A stretch of DNA of 64,000 nt from Saccharomyces paradoxus (lineage: Eukaryota > Ascomycota > Saccharomycetes > Saccharomycetales > Saccharomycetaceae), in NCBI RefSeq assembly GCF_002079055.1, contig NC_047495.1, positions 62,001 to 126,000 of the forward strand. The letters run 5' to 3'. The notes beneath the pieces were generated by a model. That model ran no database searches. It had not been told where the DNA came from and was given only the letters and a program-made list of their open reading frames with translations. The translations under genes and the position numbers were made by a program. Positions 52,901 through 64,000 of the stretch are shown piece after piece. Within the stretch, counting starts at the first letter, position 1; the number at the start of each line of letters is the position of its first letter.

Positions 52901-54018
52901 TGGCCAGGAGTGCCGATGAAAAATTGCTGTTTGATGAAATTGACAAGGAAAGGATGAACCAAGAGAGAGCAGATGCCAAAGCTCAAGGTCTCAGGGTTCC
53001 ACCTCCAAGATTGATTCAATTAGATGAGCTTCCCAAAGTATTTAGAGAAGACATTGAAGAACACTTCAAGAAAGAGGATTCTGAGCCATTGGGAAGGATC
53101 AGACAAAAGAAAAGAGTTTATTATGATGATGGTCTAACCGAAGAACAATTTTTAGAGGCTGTGGAGGATGACAATATGTCTTTAGAAGACGCTATTAAAA
53201 AGAGACGTGAAGCACGTGAAAAGAGGAGATTACGTCAAAACGGTACAAAGGAGAATGAAATAGAAACCCTGGAAAACACGCCTGAGGCATCCGAAACTTC
53301 ATTGGCTGAAAATAATAGCTTCACGGCGGCTGTGGATGAGGAAGTTGGTGCTGATAAGGAAACTGCAGTTTCCAGGTCAAAACGCCGGAGTAAAAGGAAA
53401 AGGACCATTACCGTTGTTACGGCAGAAGACAAAGACATTGTTCAAGAAGAAGGTACTTTTCAAGAAAACGGGGGCGCTAAGGTAGAGGAGGAACTAAAAA
53501 GTAGCTCCGTTGAAATTATAAATGGCCCAGAATCCAAGAAAAAGAAACCCAAATTAACTGTCAAGATTAAATTGAACAAGACAACTGTGTTGGATAATAA
53601 TGATAGCAACGAAGCGGAGGAAAAGCCGGAAAGCAAATCACCTGTGAAGAAGACTTCGGCCAAAAAAACCAAAACCAAGTCGCTTGGGATTTTTCCCACG
53701 GTGGAAAAATTGGTGGAAGAAATGCGTGAACAGTTAGATGAAGTAGATTCCCATCCAAGAACATCCATTTTTGAGAAACTTCCATCAAGACGCGACTATC
53801 CGGATTATTTCAAAGTAATTGAAAAACCCATGGCCATTGATATCATATTAAAAAATTCCAAGAATGGCACATACAAAACCTTGGACGACGTAAGACAAGC
53901 CTTGCAAACGATGTTTGAAAACGCCAGATTCTATAACGAGGAGGGATCCTGGGTTTACGTCGACGCCGACAAGTTAAATGAGTTTACTGATGAATGGTTC
54001 AAAGAACACTCGTCGTAA
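49948..54018 (+). CDS. STH1: Catalytic ATPase of the RSC chromatin-remodelling complex
   Basis: Sth1 is the essential SNF2-family motor of RSC. The 1356-residue protein has an N-terminal targeting region and an HSA domain (about 305-375) that binds Arp7-Arp9. The SNF2 ATPase spans about 465-960: Walker A DEMGLGKT near 495-502, DEGH near 596, and motif VI QDRAHRIGQ near 900. A SnAC/AT-hook-like basic stretch and a C-terminal bromodomain at about 1250-1345 (RDYPDYFKVIEKPM, FYNEEGS) follow. It is three residues shorter than I recall for S. cerevisiae, lost in low-complexity Lys/Ser/Arg stretches. The first ATG is used. Confidence 0.97.
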   Translation: MLQERSELMSTVMNNTPTTVAALAAVAAASETNGKLESEELPEITIPKPRSSAQLEQLLYRYRAIQNNPKENKLEIKAIEDTFRTISRDQDIYETKLDTLRKSIDEGFDYDEELLNKHLVALQLLEKDTDVPDYFLDLPNIDNDKTTVKEVDSFGKKPVKISTDFNAKAKSLGLELKFFNATKTALGDPETEIRISARISNRINELERLPANLGTYSLDDCLEFITKDDLSSRMDTFKIKALLELKSLKLLTKQKSIRQKLINNVASQAHHNVPYLRDSPFTAAAQRSVQIRSKVIVPQTVRLAEELERQQLLEKRKKERNLHLQKINNIIDFIKERQSEQWSRQERCFQFGRLGASLHNQMEKDEQKRIERTAKQRLAALKSNDEEAYLKLLDQTKDTRITQLLRQTNSFLDSLSEAVRAQQNEAKILHGEEVQPITDEEREKTDYYEVAHRIKEKIDKQPSILVGGTLKEYQLRGLEWMVSLYNNHLNGILADEMGLGKTIQSISLITYLYEVKKDMGPFLVIVPLSTITNWTLEFEKWAPSLNTIIYKGTPNQRHSLQHQIRIGNFDVLLTTYEYIIKDKSLLSKHDWAHMIIDEGHRMKNAQSKLSFTISHYYRTRNRLILTGTPLQNNLPELWALLNFVLPKIFNSAKTFEDWFNTPFANTGTQEKLELTEEETLLIIRRLHKVLRPFLLRRLKKEVEKDLPDKVEKVIKCKLSGLQQQLYQQMLKHNALFVGAGTEGATKGGIKGLNNKIMQLRKICNHPFVFDEVEGVVNPSRGNSDLLYRVAGKFELLDRVLPKFKASGHRVLMFFQMTQVMDIMEDFLRMKDLKYMRLDGSTKTEERTEMLNAFNAPNSDYFCFLLSTRAGGLGLNLQTADTVIIFDTDWNPHQDLQAQDRAHRIGQKNEVRILRLITTDSVEEVILERAMQKLDIDGKVIQAGKFDNKSTAEEQEAFLRRLIESETNRDDDDKAELDDDELNDTLARSADEKLLFDEIDKERMNQERADAKAQGLRVPPPRLIQLDELPKVFREDIEEHFKKEDSEPLGRIRQKKRVYYDDGLTEEQFLEAVEDDNMSLEDAIKKRREAREKRRLRQNGTKENEIETLENTPEASETSLAENNSFTAAVDEEVGADKETAVSRSKRRSKRKRTITVVTAEDKDIVQEEGTFQENGGAKVEEELKSSSVEIINGPESKKKKPKLTVKIKLNKTTVLDNNDSNEAEEKPESKSPVKKTSAKKTKTKSLGIFPTVEKLVEEMREQLDEVDSHPRTSIFEKLPSRRDYPDYFKVIEKPMAIDIILKNSKNGTYKTLDDVRQALQTMFENARFYNEEGSWVYVDADKLNEFTDEWFKEHSS

Positions 54019-54628
54019 GGTTCTCATCACCACATGACTTTTTTACGAATATTTCCCCTTTTTCCCTATATACAGCTCATAGCATTTCGTCCTACCTGTA
54101 CGTATGTTTGAAAGATATATACCACTGTAACAATAAGATCAATAGAGCGAATATAATATACAAGAGTAATTACTATCCTATGGCTAATTTCCAGGTTTAT
54201 TAGTACCGCAAATGTATCACCCGCCCGAGCTGGACCAGTTAGCTTTGACCGTTTGCGGTTCCGGGGCTAAGGAAGGGGCCTCTGCAAATAAGTGGCATTA
54301 CACATGAATGATTGGCAAAGGGACCGCGGGAGTCAAGAGCTATATGTAAGTCCGATTTACGATAACGGTTTAGATTCATTGGGCGTGTAATATTTATACT
54401 TTAACAAAACCCGTGTGTTATTTAATAGGATCATATCTAGTTTGCTTTTCTGCCCTCAATTTTGTTTCTATTACATAGTTTAAACAGCTGAATATAGATA
54501 AGAAGACAGAAGGAAGCAGTTGTCATTCAACGTCATACTTCTTTTTAGGTCCTCACATCAAACTTTCTTCCAGAAGAAACGACAGAAAAGAAAAAAGAGA
54601 TTTTTTGAAAACACCAAACTTCACCATC
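54019..54628 (+). promoter_or_regulatory. KGD1 promoter with CCAAT (Hap) sites
   Basis: Two reverse CCAAT boxes lie upstream: TGATTGGC at 54309-54316 and TCATTGGG at 54375-54382, both close to the Hap2/3/4/5 site TNATTGGT. KGD1 is a known Hap target. A GC-rich patch at about 54218-54290 is unassigned; it has no tRNA A or B box that I can find. Confidence 0.55.
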
Positions 54629-57600
54629 ATGCTAAGGTTAGTGTCTTCTCAAACATGCCGGTATAGCTCAAGAAGGTTATTAAAAACATCTTTACTTAAA
54701 AATGCATCTACTGTCAAAATTGCCAGAAGAGGACTAGCCACTACTGGTACTGATAATTTTCTATCAACGTCAAATGCTACCTATATCGATGAAATGTACC
54801 AAGCTTGGCAAAAAGATCCTTCTTCAGTCCATGTCTCATGGGACGCATATTTTAAGAATATGTCCAACCCAAAGGTTCCTGCTACAAGCGCTTTTCAGGC
54901 TCCTCCTAGTATTAGTAACTTTCCTCAAGGTACCGAGGCAGCTCCATTAGGGACCGCGATGACTGGCTCTGTAGATGAAAATGTCTCCATACATTTGAAA
55001 GTGCAATTGCTATGTAGAGCTTATCAAGTGAGAGGTCATTTAAAAGCTCATATAGATCCTCTAGGTATCTCATTCGGTAGTAACAAAAATAACCCTGTTC
55101 CACCTGAATTGACCCTAGACTACTACGGCTTTAACAAACATGATCTCGATAAAGAAATCAATCTTGGGCCCGGTATCCTCCCAAGATTTGCAAGGGACGG
55201 AAAATCTAAAATGACTTTGAAGGAGATTGTAGATCACTTAGAAAAGCTGTACTGTTCCTCTTATGGTGTGCAATACACACACATTCCATCCAAGCAAAAG
55301 TGTGAATGGTTGAGAGAGAGAATTGAGATTCCTGATCCTTACCAATATACAGTGGACCAAAAGAGACAAATCTTAGATAGATTAACATGGGCCACTTCCT
55401 TTGAATCATTCTTGTCTACGAAATTTCCAAACGATAAGAGATTCGGTTTAGAAGGTTTGGAAAGTGTTGTCCCAGGTATAAAAACTTTAGTCGATCGTGC
55501 TGTTGAGTTGGGTGTAGAGGATGTTGTTTTGGGTATGGCTCACCGTGGTAGATTAAACGTTTTATCCAACGTGGTCCGTAAACCAAATGAATCCATCTTT
55601 TCTGAATTCAAGGGTTCGAGCGCCCGCGATGATATCGAAGGTTCAGGTGATGTTAAGTACCATTTGGGTATGAACTACCAGAGACCAACTACCTCTGGTA
55701 AGTATGTTAATTTGTCGTTGGTGGCCAATCCATCTCACTTAGAGTCTCAAGATCCAGTTGTTCTTGGTAGAACCAGAGCTCTGTTGCACGCTAAAAACGA
55801 TTTGAAGGAAAAAACAAAAGCCCTAGGCGTGTTGTTGCACGGTGATGCTGCTTTTGCTGGCCAGGGTGTTGTTTATGAAACCATGGGTTTCTTGACCTTA
55901 CCAGAATACTCTACTGGTGGTACTATTCATGTTATTACAAACAACCAAATCGGGTTCACTACAGATCCAAGATTCGCAAGATCTACACCATATCCCTCCG
56001 ATTTGGCCAAAGCCATTGACGCTCCAATCTTCCATGTCAATGCTAATGACGTGGAGGCTGTGACATTCATCTTCAATTTAGCTGCAGAATGGAGACACAA
56101 ATTTCACACCGATGCCATCATTGATGTTGTTGGTTGGAGAAAACATGGACACAACGAAACTGATCAGCCATCATTTACTCAACCATTAATGTATAAAAAA
56201 ATCGCTAAACAAAAGTCCGTTATTGACGTCTATACTGAAAAATTGATCAATGAAGGCACTTTTTCCAAAAAAGATATTGATGAGCACAAGAAATGGGTAT
56301 GGGGCCTATTTGAAGATGCTTTCGAAAAGGCAAAGGATTACGTCCCATCTCAAAGAGAATGGTTAACTGCAGCTTGGGAAGGATTCAAATCTCCAAAGGA
56401 ATTGGCCACTGAGATATTGCCACATGAACCAACTAATGTTCCTGAAAATACTCTAAAGGAACTAGGTAAGGTACTCTCCTCATGGCCTGAAGGTTTCGAA
56501 GTACACAAAAATTTAAAAAGAATTTTGAAAAATAGAGGTAAATCTATCGAGACAGGAGAAGGTATTGATTGGGCCACCGGTGAAGCCTTGGCATTTGGCA
56601 CACTGGTTTTAGATGGCCAGAATGTGAGGGTTTCCGGTGAAGATGTGGAAAGAGGTACATTTTCTCAACGTCATGCAGTCTTGCATGATCAACAATCTGA
56701 AGCCATTTACACACCGCTAAGCACTTTGAATAATGAAAAGGCCGATTTCACGATTGCAAATTCCTCGTTGTCTGAATATGGTGTAATGGGTTTTGAATAT
56801 GGTTATTCGTTAACCTCTCCAGATTATTTAGTCATGTGGGAGGCTCAATTCGGTGATTTTGCGAATACAGCGCAAGTTATTATTGACCAATTTATTGCTG
56901 GTGGTGAACAAAAATGGAAGCAACGTTCTGGTTTAGTTCTGTCTTTGCCTCATGGTTACGACGGTCAAGGACCAGAACATTCATCTGGTAGATTAGAAAG
57001 ATTCTTGCAACTGGCCAATGAAGACCCAAGATATTTCCCATCGGAGGAAAAACTGCAAAGACAACATCAGGATTGTAATTTCCAGGTCGTCTATCCAACC
57101 ACTCCAGCTAACTTATTCCATATTTTAAGGAGACAACAACATCGTCAATTCCGTAAACCATTAGCGTTATTCTTCTCTAAACAACTGCTGCGTCACCCAT
57201 TGGCCAGATCATCTCTCTCTGAGTTCACTGAAGGAGGATTCCAATGGATTATTGAAGATGTTGAACATGGTAAGAGCATTGGTACGAAAGAGGAAACGAA
57301 GAGACTAGTTTTGCTGAGTGGCCAAGTATACACAGCTCTACATAAAAGACGTGAAAGTCTGGGTGATAAGACCACTGCTTTCTTAAAGATTGAAGAGCTA
57401 CACCCATTCCCATTTGCTCAACTACGTGATTCGTTGAACTCTTATCCAAACCTGGAGGAAATTGTTTGGTGCCAAGAAGAGCCATTGAACATGGGTTCAT
57501 GGGCATACACAGAACCACGCTTACACACTACATTGAAAGAAACGGATAAATATAAGGATTTCAAGGTGAGATACTGTGGCAGAAACCCAAGTGGTGCTGT

Positions 57601-57673
57601 TGCCGCCGGTAGCAAATCGCTACATTTGGCCGAAGAAGATGCCTTCTTGAAAGATGTTTTCCAACAATCCTAA
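54629..57673 (+). CDS. KGD1: E1 component of mitochondrial 2-oxoglutarate dehydrogenase
   Basis: Kgd1 decarboxylates 2-oxoglutarate with thiamine diphosphate in the TCA cycle and passes the succinyl group to Kgd2. The 1014-residue protein starts with an Arg/Ser-rich presequence (about 1-40), followed by the E1 N-terminal motif (YIDEMYQAWQKDPSSVH). The catalytic core has AHRGRLNVL, HGDAAFAGQG and HNETDQPSFTQP. The C-terminal transketolase domains include GYDGQGPEHSS. I start at ATG 54629, since the frame upstream begins with TTG. CCAAT boxes in the promoter match its respiratory regulation. Confidence 0.98.
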   Translation: MLRLVSSQTCRYSSRRLLKTSLLKNASTVKIARRGLATTGTDNFLSTSNATYIDEMYQAWQKDPSSVHVSWDAYFKNMSNPKVPATSAFQAPPSISNFPQGTEAAPLGTAMTGSVDENVSIHLKVQLLCRAYQVRGHLKAHIDPLGISFGSNKNNPVPPELTLDYYGFNKHDLDKEINLGPGILPRFARDGKSKMTLKEIVDHLEKLYCSSYGVQYTHIPSKQKCEWLRERIEIPDPYQYTVDQKRQILDRLTWATSFESFLSTKFPNDKRFGLEGLESVVPGIKTLVDRAVELGVEDVVLGMAHRGRLNVLSNVVRKPNESIFSEFKGSSARDDIEGSGDVKYHLGMNYQRPTTSGKYVNLSLVANPSHLESQDPVVLGRTRALLHAKNDLKEKTKALGVLLHGDAAFAGQGVVYETMGFLTLPEYSTGGTIHVITNNQIGFTTDPRFARSTPYPSDLAKAIDAPIFHVNANDVEAVTFIFNLAAEWRHKFHTDAIIDVVGWRKHGHNETDQPSFTQPLMYKKIAKQKSVIDVYTEKLINEGTFSKKDIDEHKKWVWGLFEDAFEKAKDYVPSQREWLTAAWEGFKSPKELATEILPHEPTNVPENTLKELGKVLSSWPEGFEVHKNLKRILKNRGKSIETGEGIDWATGEALAFGTLVLDGQNVRVSGEDVERGTFSQRHAVLHDQQSEAIYTPLSTLNNEKADFTIANSSLSEYGVMGFEYGYSLTSPDYLVMWEAQFGDFANTAQVIIDQFIAGGEQKWKQRSGLVLSLPHGYDGQGPEHSSGRLERFLQLANEDPRYFPSEEKLQRQHQDCNFQVVYPTTPANLFHILRRQQHRQFRKPLALFFSKQLLRHPLARSSLSEFTEGGFQWIIEDVEHGKSIGTKEETKRLVLLSGQVYTALHKRRESLGDKTTAFLKIEELHPFPFAQLRDSLNSYPNLEEIVWCQEEPLNMGSWAYTEPRLHTTLKETDKYKDFKVRYCGRNPSGAVAAGSKSLHLAEEDAFLKDVFQQS

Positions 57674-58137
57674 ATATCAATTCTACAGATTTCTTTGTAA
57701 AATCCAAATATGAATAACATAAGAAACACAGCCGTATAAACATGCTATAAAATATTACTTTAATGTTTATGGATAGCTTTTTTCCTTGAAGGATCTAATA
57801 GGTACCTGTTCTGATACATTCACATTTTTTTGTTTATGATTGTTAGCATCTGTTCAGTCTTTTCGAAATTATTTAATATAACGTTTTATTTATGAGAAGC
57901 TTTTTTTGATTAGTTGTATCTACTATTTATTCAAAAATCATTCTTTATTCTATATTGACACAATGTTTCTTTCTGTGCCTATATTCGCAGTTAACGCTTT
58001 TCTTGCCTTCGTCCGGTGGTTGAAAAAAGTGAAAATAAGTGAATGGGGGAAGGGGGGTTGAGTGGAAAAGTTTATTGATCATGATGTACTTCTCTTAACG
58101 TGCTCCTTTCAAATATTGACAAGAACTGCAAAGAACA
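57674..58137 (+). promoter_or_regulatory. KGD1 3' region and AYR1 promoter
   Basis: The AYR1 side has a G-rich stretch with a stress-type AGGGG at 58051-58055. A five-codon upstream frame at 58081-58098 (two ATGs, ending TAA) lies 39 nt before the AYR1 start. The KGD1 side is AT-rich terminator sequence. Confidence 0.5.
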
Positions 58138-59031
58138 ATGTCGCAATTACAATCACAACCTAAAAAAATTGCCGTAGTTACGGGTGCCTCAGGTGGTATT
58201 GGGTATGAGGTAACGAAGGAATTAGCCAAGAATGGGTATATGGTTTATGCATGTGCAAGAAGATTAGAACCAATGGAACAATTAACCTTTCAATTTGGCA
58301 ACGATAGTGTTAAACCATACAAATTGGATATTTCTAAGCCAGAAGAAATTGTAACATTTGCTGGCTTTTTGCGAACTAATTTACCTGAAGGTAAATTGGA
58401 TTTATTGTACAACAATGCCGGTCAGAGTTGTACTTTCCCAGCATTGGACGCAACTGATGCTGCAGTGGAGCAATGCTTTCAGGTCAACGTGTTTGGCCAC
58501 ATTAACATGTGCCGCGAACTGTCGAAATTCCTTATCAAAGCTAAAGGAACCATTGTTTTCACTGGTTCCCTGGCAGGTGTTGTTTCATTCCCCTTCGGCA
58601 GTATTTATTCAGCTTCTAAAGCTGCAATCCACCAATATGCTCGTGGGCTTCATCTTGAAATGAAGCCTTTTGGTGTGAGAGTAATTAACGCCATTACTGG
58701 TGGTGTCGCTACGGATATTGCTGATAAGAGGCCCCTGCCTGAAACTTCGGTATACAACTTCCCTGAAGGTAGGGATGCCTTTAATTCAAGAAAAACCATG
58801 GCCAAGGACAACAAGCCCATGCCAGCTAATGCGTACGCAAAGCAGCTGGTTAAAGACATCTTGAGCACTAGTGACCCAGTAGATGTATACAGGGGCACAT
58901 TTGCCAACATTATGCGTTTCGTCATGATATTTGTTCCTTACTGGCTACTGGAGAAAGGTCTTTCTAAGAAATTTAAATTGGACAAAGTCAATAATGCTTT
59001 GAAATTGAAACAAAAGAACAAGGACGATTAG
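58138..59031 (+). CDS. AYR1: 1-acyldihydroxyacetone-phosphate reductase, lipid-droplet and ER SDR enzyme
   Basis: Ayr1 reduces 1-acyl-DHAP with NADPH in phosphatidate synthesis and also has lipase activity. The 297-residue protein is a classical short-chain dehydrogenase: TGxxxGIG at 15-22, the NNAG motif at 92-95, catalytic Ser144 and Tyr157-X3-Lys161. A C-terminal hydrophobic segment (about 260-275, FVMIFVPYWLL) is the probable membrane or droplet anchor, followed by Lys-rich residues. The first ATG is used. Confidence 0.97.
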   Translation: MSQLQSQPKKIAVVTGASGGIGYEVTKELAKNGYMVYACARRLEPMEQLTFQFGNDSVKPYKLDISKPEEIVTFAGFLRTNLPEGKLDLLYNNAGQSCTFPALDATDAAVEQCFQVNVFGHINMCRELSKFLIKAKGTIVFTGSLAGVVSFPFGSIYSASKAAIHQYARGLHLEMKPFGVRVINAITGGVATDIADKRPLPETSVYNFPEGRDAFNSRKTMAKDNKPMPANAYAKQLVKDILSTSDPVDVYRGTFANIMRFVMIFVPYWLLEKGLSKKFKLDKVNNALKLKQKNKDD

Positions 59032-59596
59032 TATGTTTCGCCATCGTCAATAGCTATATATATTTATATACATGTTTTCGTATAGTTTGTATACCAGCCA
59101 GAAGGTCAATAGCTAATACCCACTCTAACGTTAACGTTGAACTATTCTTTAAGTCCTGTTTTAGCTCTCGTCGTAACAGTATCCCAAATTCCCGTCACTT
59201 CATTCATTCTCTTTGCTCATGCCGTTTGAAACGCGCTAGGACGGAAATTCGCTCATTTTCGCATCGTGCTTTGTTGTTTTTTTTTCAAAATCGCCATTGT
59301 TTATTTATAAACTCCATGAAACTATTTTGCGTTTGTCTTCGCATTCCCCTTCTCTTACTTCATATATGAGGACACCATATTCAAATATATATATTTACTC
59401 AGTTGAATAAGACACTATAGCAAGATCCGTTCGAACCGAAAGAAACAATTTCTTTGCTCCCCTCTCGAATTCCAACTATTTACAGTCCTTCCTTTATAAA
59501 ATTAACTAGCAAGCAAGAAAACTCTGTTTAGTGCTATCCAACTACTTACATTCCTTTGAAAACTACCATATACAAGTTAAACTGAGCTTTATTCAA
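59032..59596 (+). promoter_or_regulatory. SIM1 distal promoter and first leader exon
   Basis: A TATA element (TATATATAT) lies at 59386-59394, so transcripts should start at roughly 59440-59490. The first leader exon would end at 59596 before GTAAGT. Two CNYTCNYT motifs (59487-59494 and 59549-59556) match the Ssd1 RNA-binding consensus. G1-type GCGC/ACGCG sequences occur near 59229-59236. The 130-codon frame at 59531-59923 starts with GTG and is not called. Confidence 0.6.
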
Positions 59597-61488
<1,892 letters not shown>

Positions 61489-62508
61489 GCTACGTGACTA
61501 TTTTTCCCTTTTTTTTTTCTTTTCGAAACACATCTCACCCCTATACTTCACTCAATCGTTATGTTCCCCTTTTCTTTTTACCGATATTTATACTGTCCAC
61601 TTTTTTTCTTTTCGTTAATGGCCTCAACGTTTCTTTCCATTATCCAAGTAACCTCGTTAGACGAGCAAATAGAACCAAGATTCATAACGACTCCCCTTAA
61701 CTAGCAAGAAAATATTCTTGGATAGGAAGATTTTCAATGACGGAACAATTTTAAATAGATTTACATAAGAAAACACATACTGTCCGATACCCATAAGAAA
61801 TTTAAGAACTCTTTTTTCTCTTCAGCTTTCCGACCTCCTTTTACTGTAGCCTGTTCCTACTGAGCTAAAAATAGTACATATGCAGCTTTGAAATTCTCTT
61901 AAAAGGGAAATTGTGTAGGTTTACGACATCATCACATTTCCAAATCGGGATAGTAAGGCACAACTTTCCGTACGTAGTTTCTCAGCCCCCGGCGCCAGCA
62001 AGCGCGAAAGGATCTGCGGAGATGAGCTTTGCCCCGCCATTACCCGTAGAAATATTACTCTTTTAGGCAATTGTGGATCAAAAGGGAAAATGCGGATGGT
62101 GAAAAAAATTTTTGGAAATTTACTGCTTCAGATGGGGGAACTTTGTAAGTTCTTCCTTTTTTTTCGTAGAGGCTGGAAAAATCAGAGCAGTAAGAAATAG
62201 AAGGTATGTACTGATTATTCTATTAAAAGCAAAAGTGCACGAAGATATTAAGGTGTGAAGCAATAACAGGAAAGGTACCGTGAGCTTAAAGTATCTTATT
62301 TTAACGGATAAATAAAATTAAGATCAGATCGCGTACTACTATTATTTAAGGATCGCGTATTTCAAAAGCTACGCAGAAGAGGAAATAAATTGCGTGCAAT
62401 CCCTGCGCTCTGCTCATACAAAAAGGCGCAAAACTAGTTAAAACTCTAGGACTAATTGCTGAACTTGAAAAAATAAATAAAGACAAAAATCAAAGTGGAT
62501 GCCATATT
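61489..62508 (+). promoter_or_regulatory. SIM1 3' region and POG1 promoter
   Basis: The left part holds T-rich SIM1 terminator sequence. On the POG1 side an SCB (CGCGAAA) lies at 62003-62009 and a perfect Reb1 site (TTACCCG) at 62040-62046, inside a GC-rich island at about 61981-62050. I found no gene in the 1 kb. Confidence 0.55.
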
Positions 62509-63564
62509 ATGAAGCAGGAGCCACATAAACAATCCGAAGAAAAAGAGAAGCCGAAAGGACCAATGGCTACCGAAGGAGAACAACACACCTCATTGTCTTC
62601 CGGTACTACTGTGACAGCTAGTACAGAGGACGAGAGGACCAACAGGAGGCCGGCAGGCTCATCACAAACAGGAAAGTCTATATCGCTACGAATAAGAATA
62701 TTGAGACAACTTGGGATTGACGATATTCAAGAACTAGACGCAAGTGATACCGGCCTAGTGGAGCAATTTTTAAATGTACGATTGATAAACGACACAAAAG
62801 AACTAGAAAAGATACGCGAGTCGAATCTTACGAAACTAAACCAAATTATTGATAAATGTGTGGAAAGTGACAAAATCAGTGATTTGACATTAAACAAGAT
62901 TCTTGAGATGTCCATGAATAGAGATACAAATAATGACAACAATAATCATCTTACGATACCGTCCCCGGTAATGACAAAGAAACGTAAGATAAATGCATCC
63001 GAACTAGCAAGTCCACGAGGCCATAGAAGATACAGATCTGACATACCTACAGTGTCAGAAGTGGAGACAGGGGTCAGTTACCCTCAAATGCATCAGCAAC
63101 CAGGCGCATACACCTTACCTATGCCTGCAAATCAGTGGATGAATAACCCATATATGCAACCCCCGCAGCCACAAGTGCAGCAGATAATGCCGCAGTATTT
63201 GTATCCGCCAGGGATGGGTCCACAAGCACAACTGCCCACAATGAACTCAAACTCTGAGTCCCAGACTCCAGTGATGAGCTCACAATTTCTCTCATTGAAT
63301 CAGCATGGCCTTTACCAACAAAACATGGGTGCTCACCCCGTAATGAGTATGGGTCCACAGGCAAATATATACGGGCAGCAGCAACAGCAGCAACCTAGCC
63401 AAGAACGAGATCAGTCAAGAAAAAGTTTTAGTCATAGAAGGTCACAAAGTGCCAACATTTCCATGGCAAATTTTAGGTCGCCCATGCGAAATCCCCAGGC
63501 GGCTTCATCTCAAAGACCCGTCAACTTTCTCATTCATACACCAAAACATCCTCCTCCGACATGA
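62509..63564 (+). CDS. POG1: Pog1, promoter of growth; chromatin-associated START activator
   Basis: Pog1 (promoter of growth) stimulates recovery from pheromone arrest and CLN expression, and binds promoters of cell-cycle genes. The 351-residue protein has a charged N-terminus and a helical region at about 60-135. A basic KKRK patch near residue 160 may be a nuclear signal. A Pro/Gln/Met-rich second half contains a short poly-Gln tract (about 287-296). No enzyme domain is visible. The first ATG in this frame is used. Confidence 0.94.
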   Translation: MKQEPHKQSEEKEKPKGPMATEGEQHTSLSSGTTVTASTEDERTNRRPAGSSQTGKSISLRIRILRQLGIDDIQELDASDTGLVEQFLNVRLINDTKELEKIRESNLTKLNQIIDKCVESDKISDLTLNKILEMSMNRDTNNDNNNHLTIPSPVMTKKRKINASELASPRGHRRYRSDIPTVSEVETGVSYPQMHQQPGAYTLPMPANQWMNNPYMQPPQPQVQQIMPQYLYPPGMGPQAQLPTMNSNSESQTPVMSSQFLSLNQHGLYQQNMGAHPVMSMGPQANIYGQQQQQQPSQERDQSRKSFSHRRSQSANISMANFRSPMRNPQAASSQRPVNFLIHTPKHPPPT

Positions 63565-64000
63565 CCTGCGGTGACTTTCATTTTTTATACCAACCTAATT
63601 TCTAGAACTATACCCCTCCGTAACCCTCATTCGATGCATTCGCCCACCTTTTACTTCAGTTCAAAAAAAATATATATCCATATATATGCTACAGTGTTAT
63701 TATTACGACTTCTTTACCTTTACTCTTTATTTTTCTTCAATGATGAAGAAAACAGGATACTAATTATATATGCTGTCATTTTGTATGAATTACTTTACTA
63801 TTCTGTCCACCCTGCACTTTACCCGACTGAGCGGCCGTAAAACGGAGGTAATAATCATTAGCATCCTGACCCCCCAAGGTCCGTGCCTTTTAGCACATAT
63901 TTTTTTCTCGAGAAAAGATGTCTTGGCTCAGATGGTGTCGTATGAGCTACTGGTATTTTTTTTTGTTGGCCCTGATGAAAACAGTGATGGCGGTTACAGA
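63565..64000 (+). promoter_or_regulatory. POG1 3' region and promoter of the next gene
   Basis: AT-rich POG1 terminator sequence (about 63600-63780) is followed by a GC-richer stretch (63820-63890) that should belong to the promoter of the next plus-strand gene, QDR2 in S. cerevisiae, whose start lies beyond the window. The 89-codon frame at 63571-63840 has no coding character. Confidence 0.45.

Noticed and set aside
54218-54290. GC-rich patch upstream of KGD1 considered as a tRNA gene
   Set aside because: No A or B box and no cloverleaf I could draw.

Overview
This window is a gene-dense piece of a budding-yeast nuclear chromosome. Gene order, strands and protein sequences match the left arm of Saccharomyces cerevisiae chromosome IX from RPL40A (YIL148W) to POG1 (YIL122W). 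It is not the S288C reference: several proteins differ from the S. cerevisiae forms I remember by roughly 5 percent of residues, and by small indels (Axl2 828 against 823 residues, Csm2 211 against 213, Sim1 shorter in its Ser-rich part). A very close relative such as S. paradoxus is the best guess. Comparisons with S. cerevisiae here are from memory and unchecked.

Layout: 1-9.3 kb holds RPL40A (spliced), SLN1, ATG32 and PAN6. 9.3-20.7 kb holds NDC80, SSL2, CCT2, AXL2 and REV7. 20.7-28.4 kb holds TPM2 with a small overlapping downstream frame, TMA108, OM45 and VHS2. 28.4-32.5 kb holds the box C/D snoRNA snR68, FLX1, RPL16A (spliced) and CSM2. 32.7-49.6 kb holds FKH1, ASG1, TAO3, MET18 and RRT14. 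49.9-63.6 kb holds STH1, KGD1, AYR1, SIM1 (with an intron in its 5' leader) and POG1. The window ends in the promoter of the next gene (QDR2 in S. cerevisiae). I saw no tRNA gene, transposon, LTR or CRISPR array.

The genes are mostly unrelated housekeeping genes: ribosome (RPL40A, RPL16A, snR68, RRT14), transcription and chromatin (SSL2, STH1, FKH1, ASG1, POG1), mitochondria (KGD1, FLX1, OM45, ATG32), cell polarity and cell wall (AXL2, TAO3, SIM1, TPM2, SLN1), and genome maintenance (NDC80, REV7, CSM2, MET18).

The most unusual signal is at the end of TPM2. The last two sense codons form the heptamer A AAT TTA directly before the TGA stop, the layout of the Rous sarcoma virus gag-pol frameshift site. 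The -1 frame then runs 55 codons and encodes a tail-anchor-like transmembrane peptide that looks conserved. This could give a membrane-anchored tropomyosin by -1 frameshifting, or be an unannotated small protein starting on the overlapping ATG. Other leads are an ATG-initiated 144-codon frame overlapping the CSM2 stop, a second rRNA complementarity in snR68, Ssd1-type motifs and a possible internal promoter in the SIM1 leader, a GATA palindrome at ATG32, and nine upstream ATGs before NDC80.
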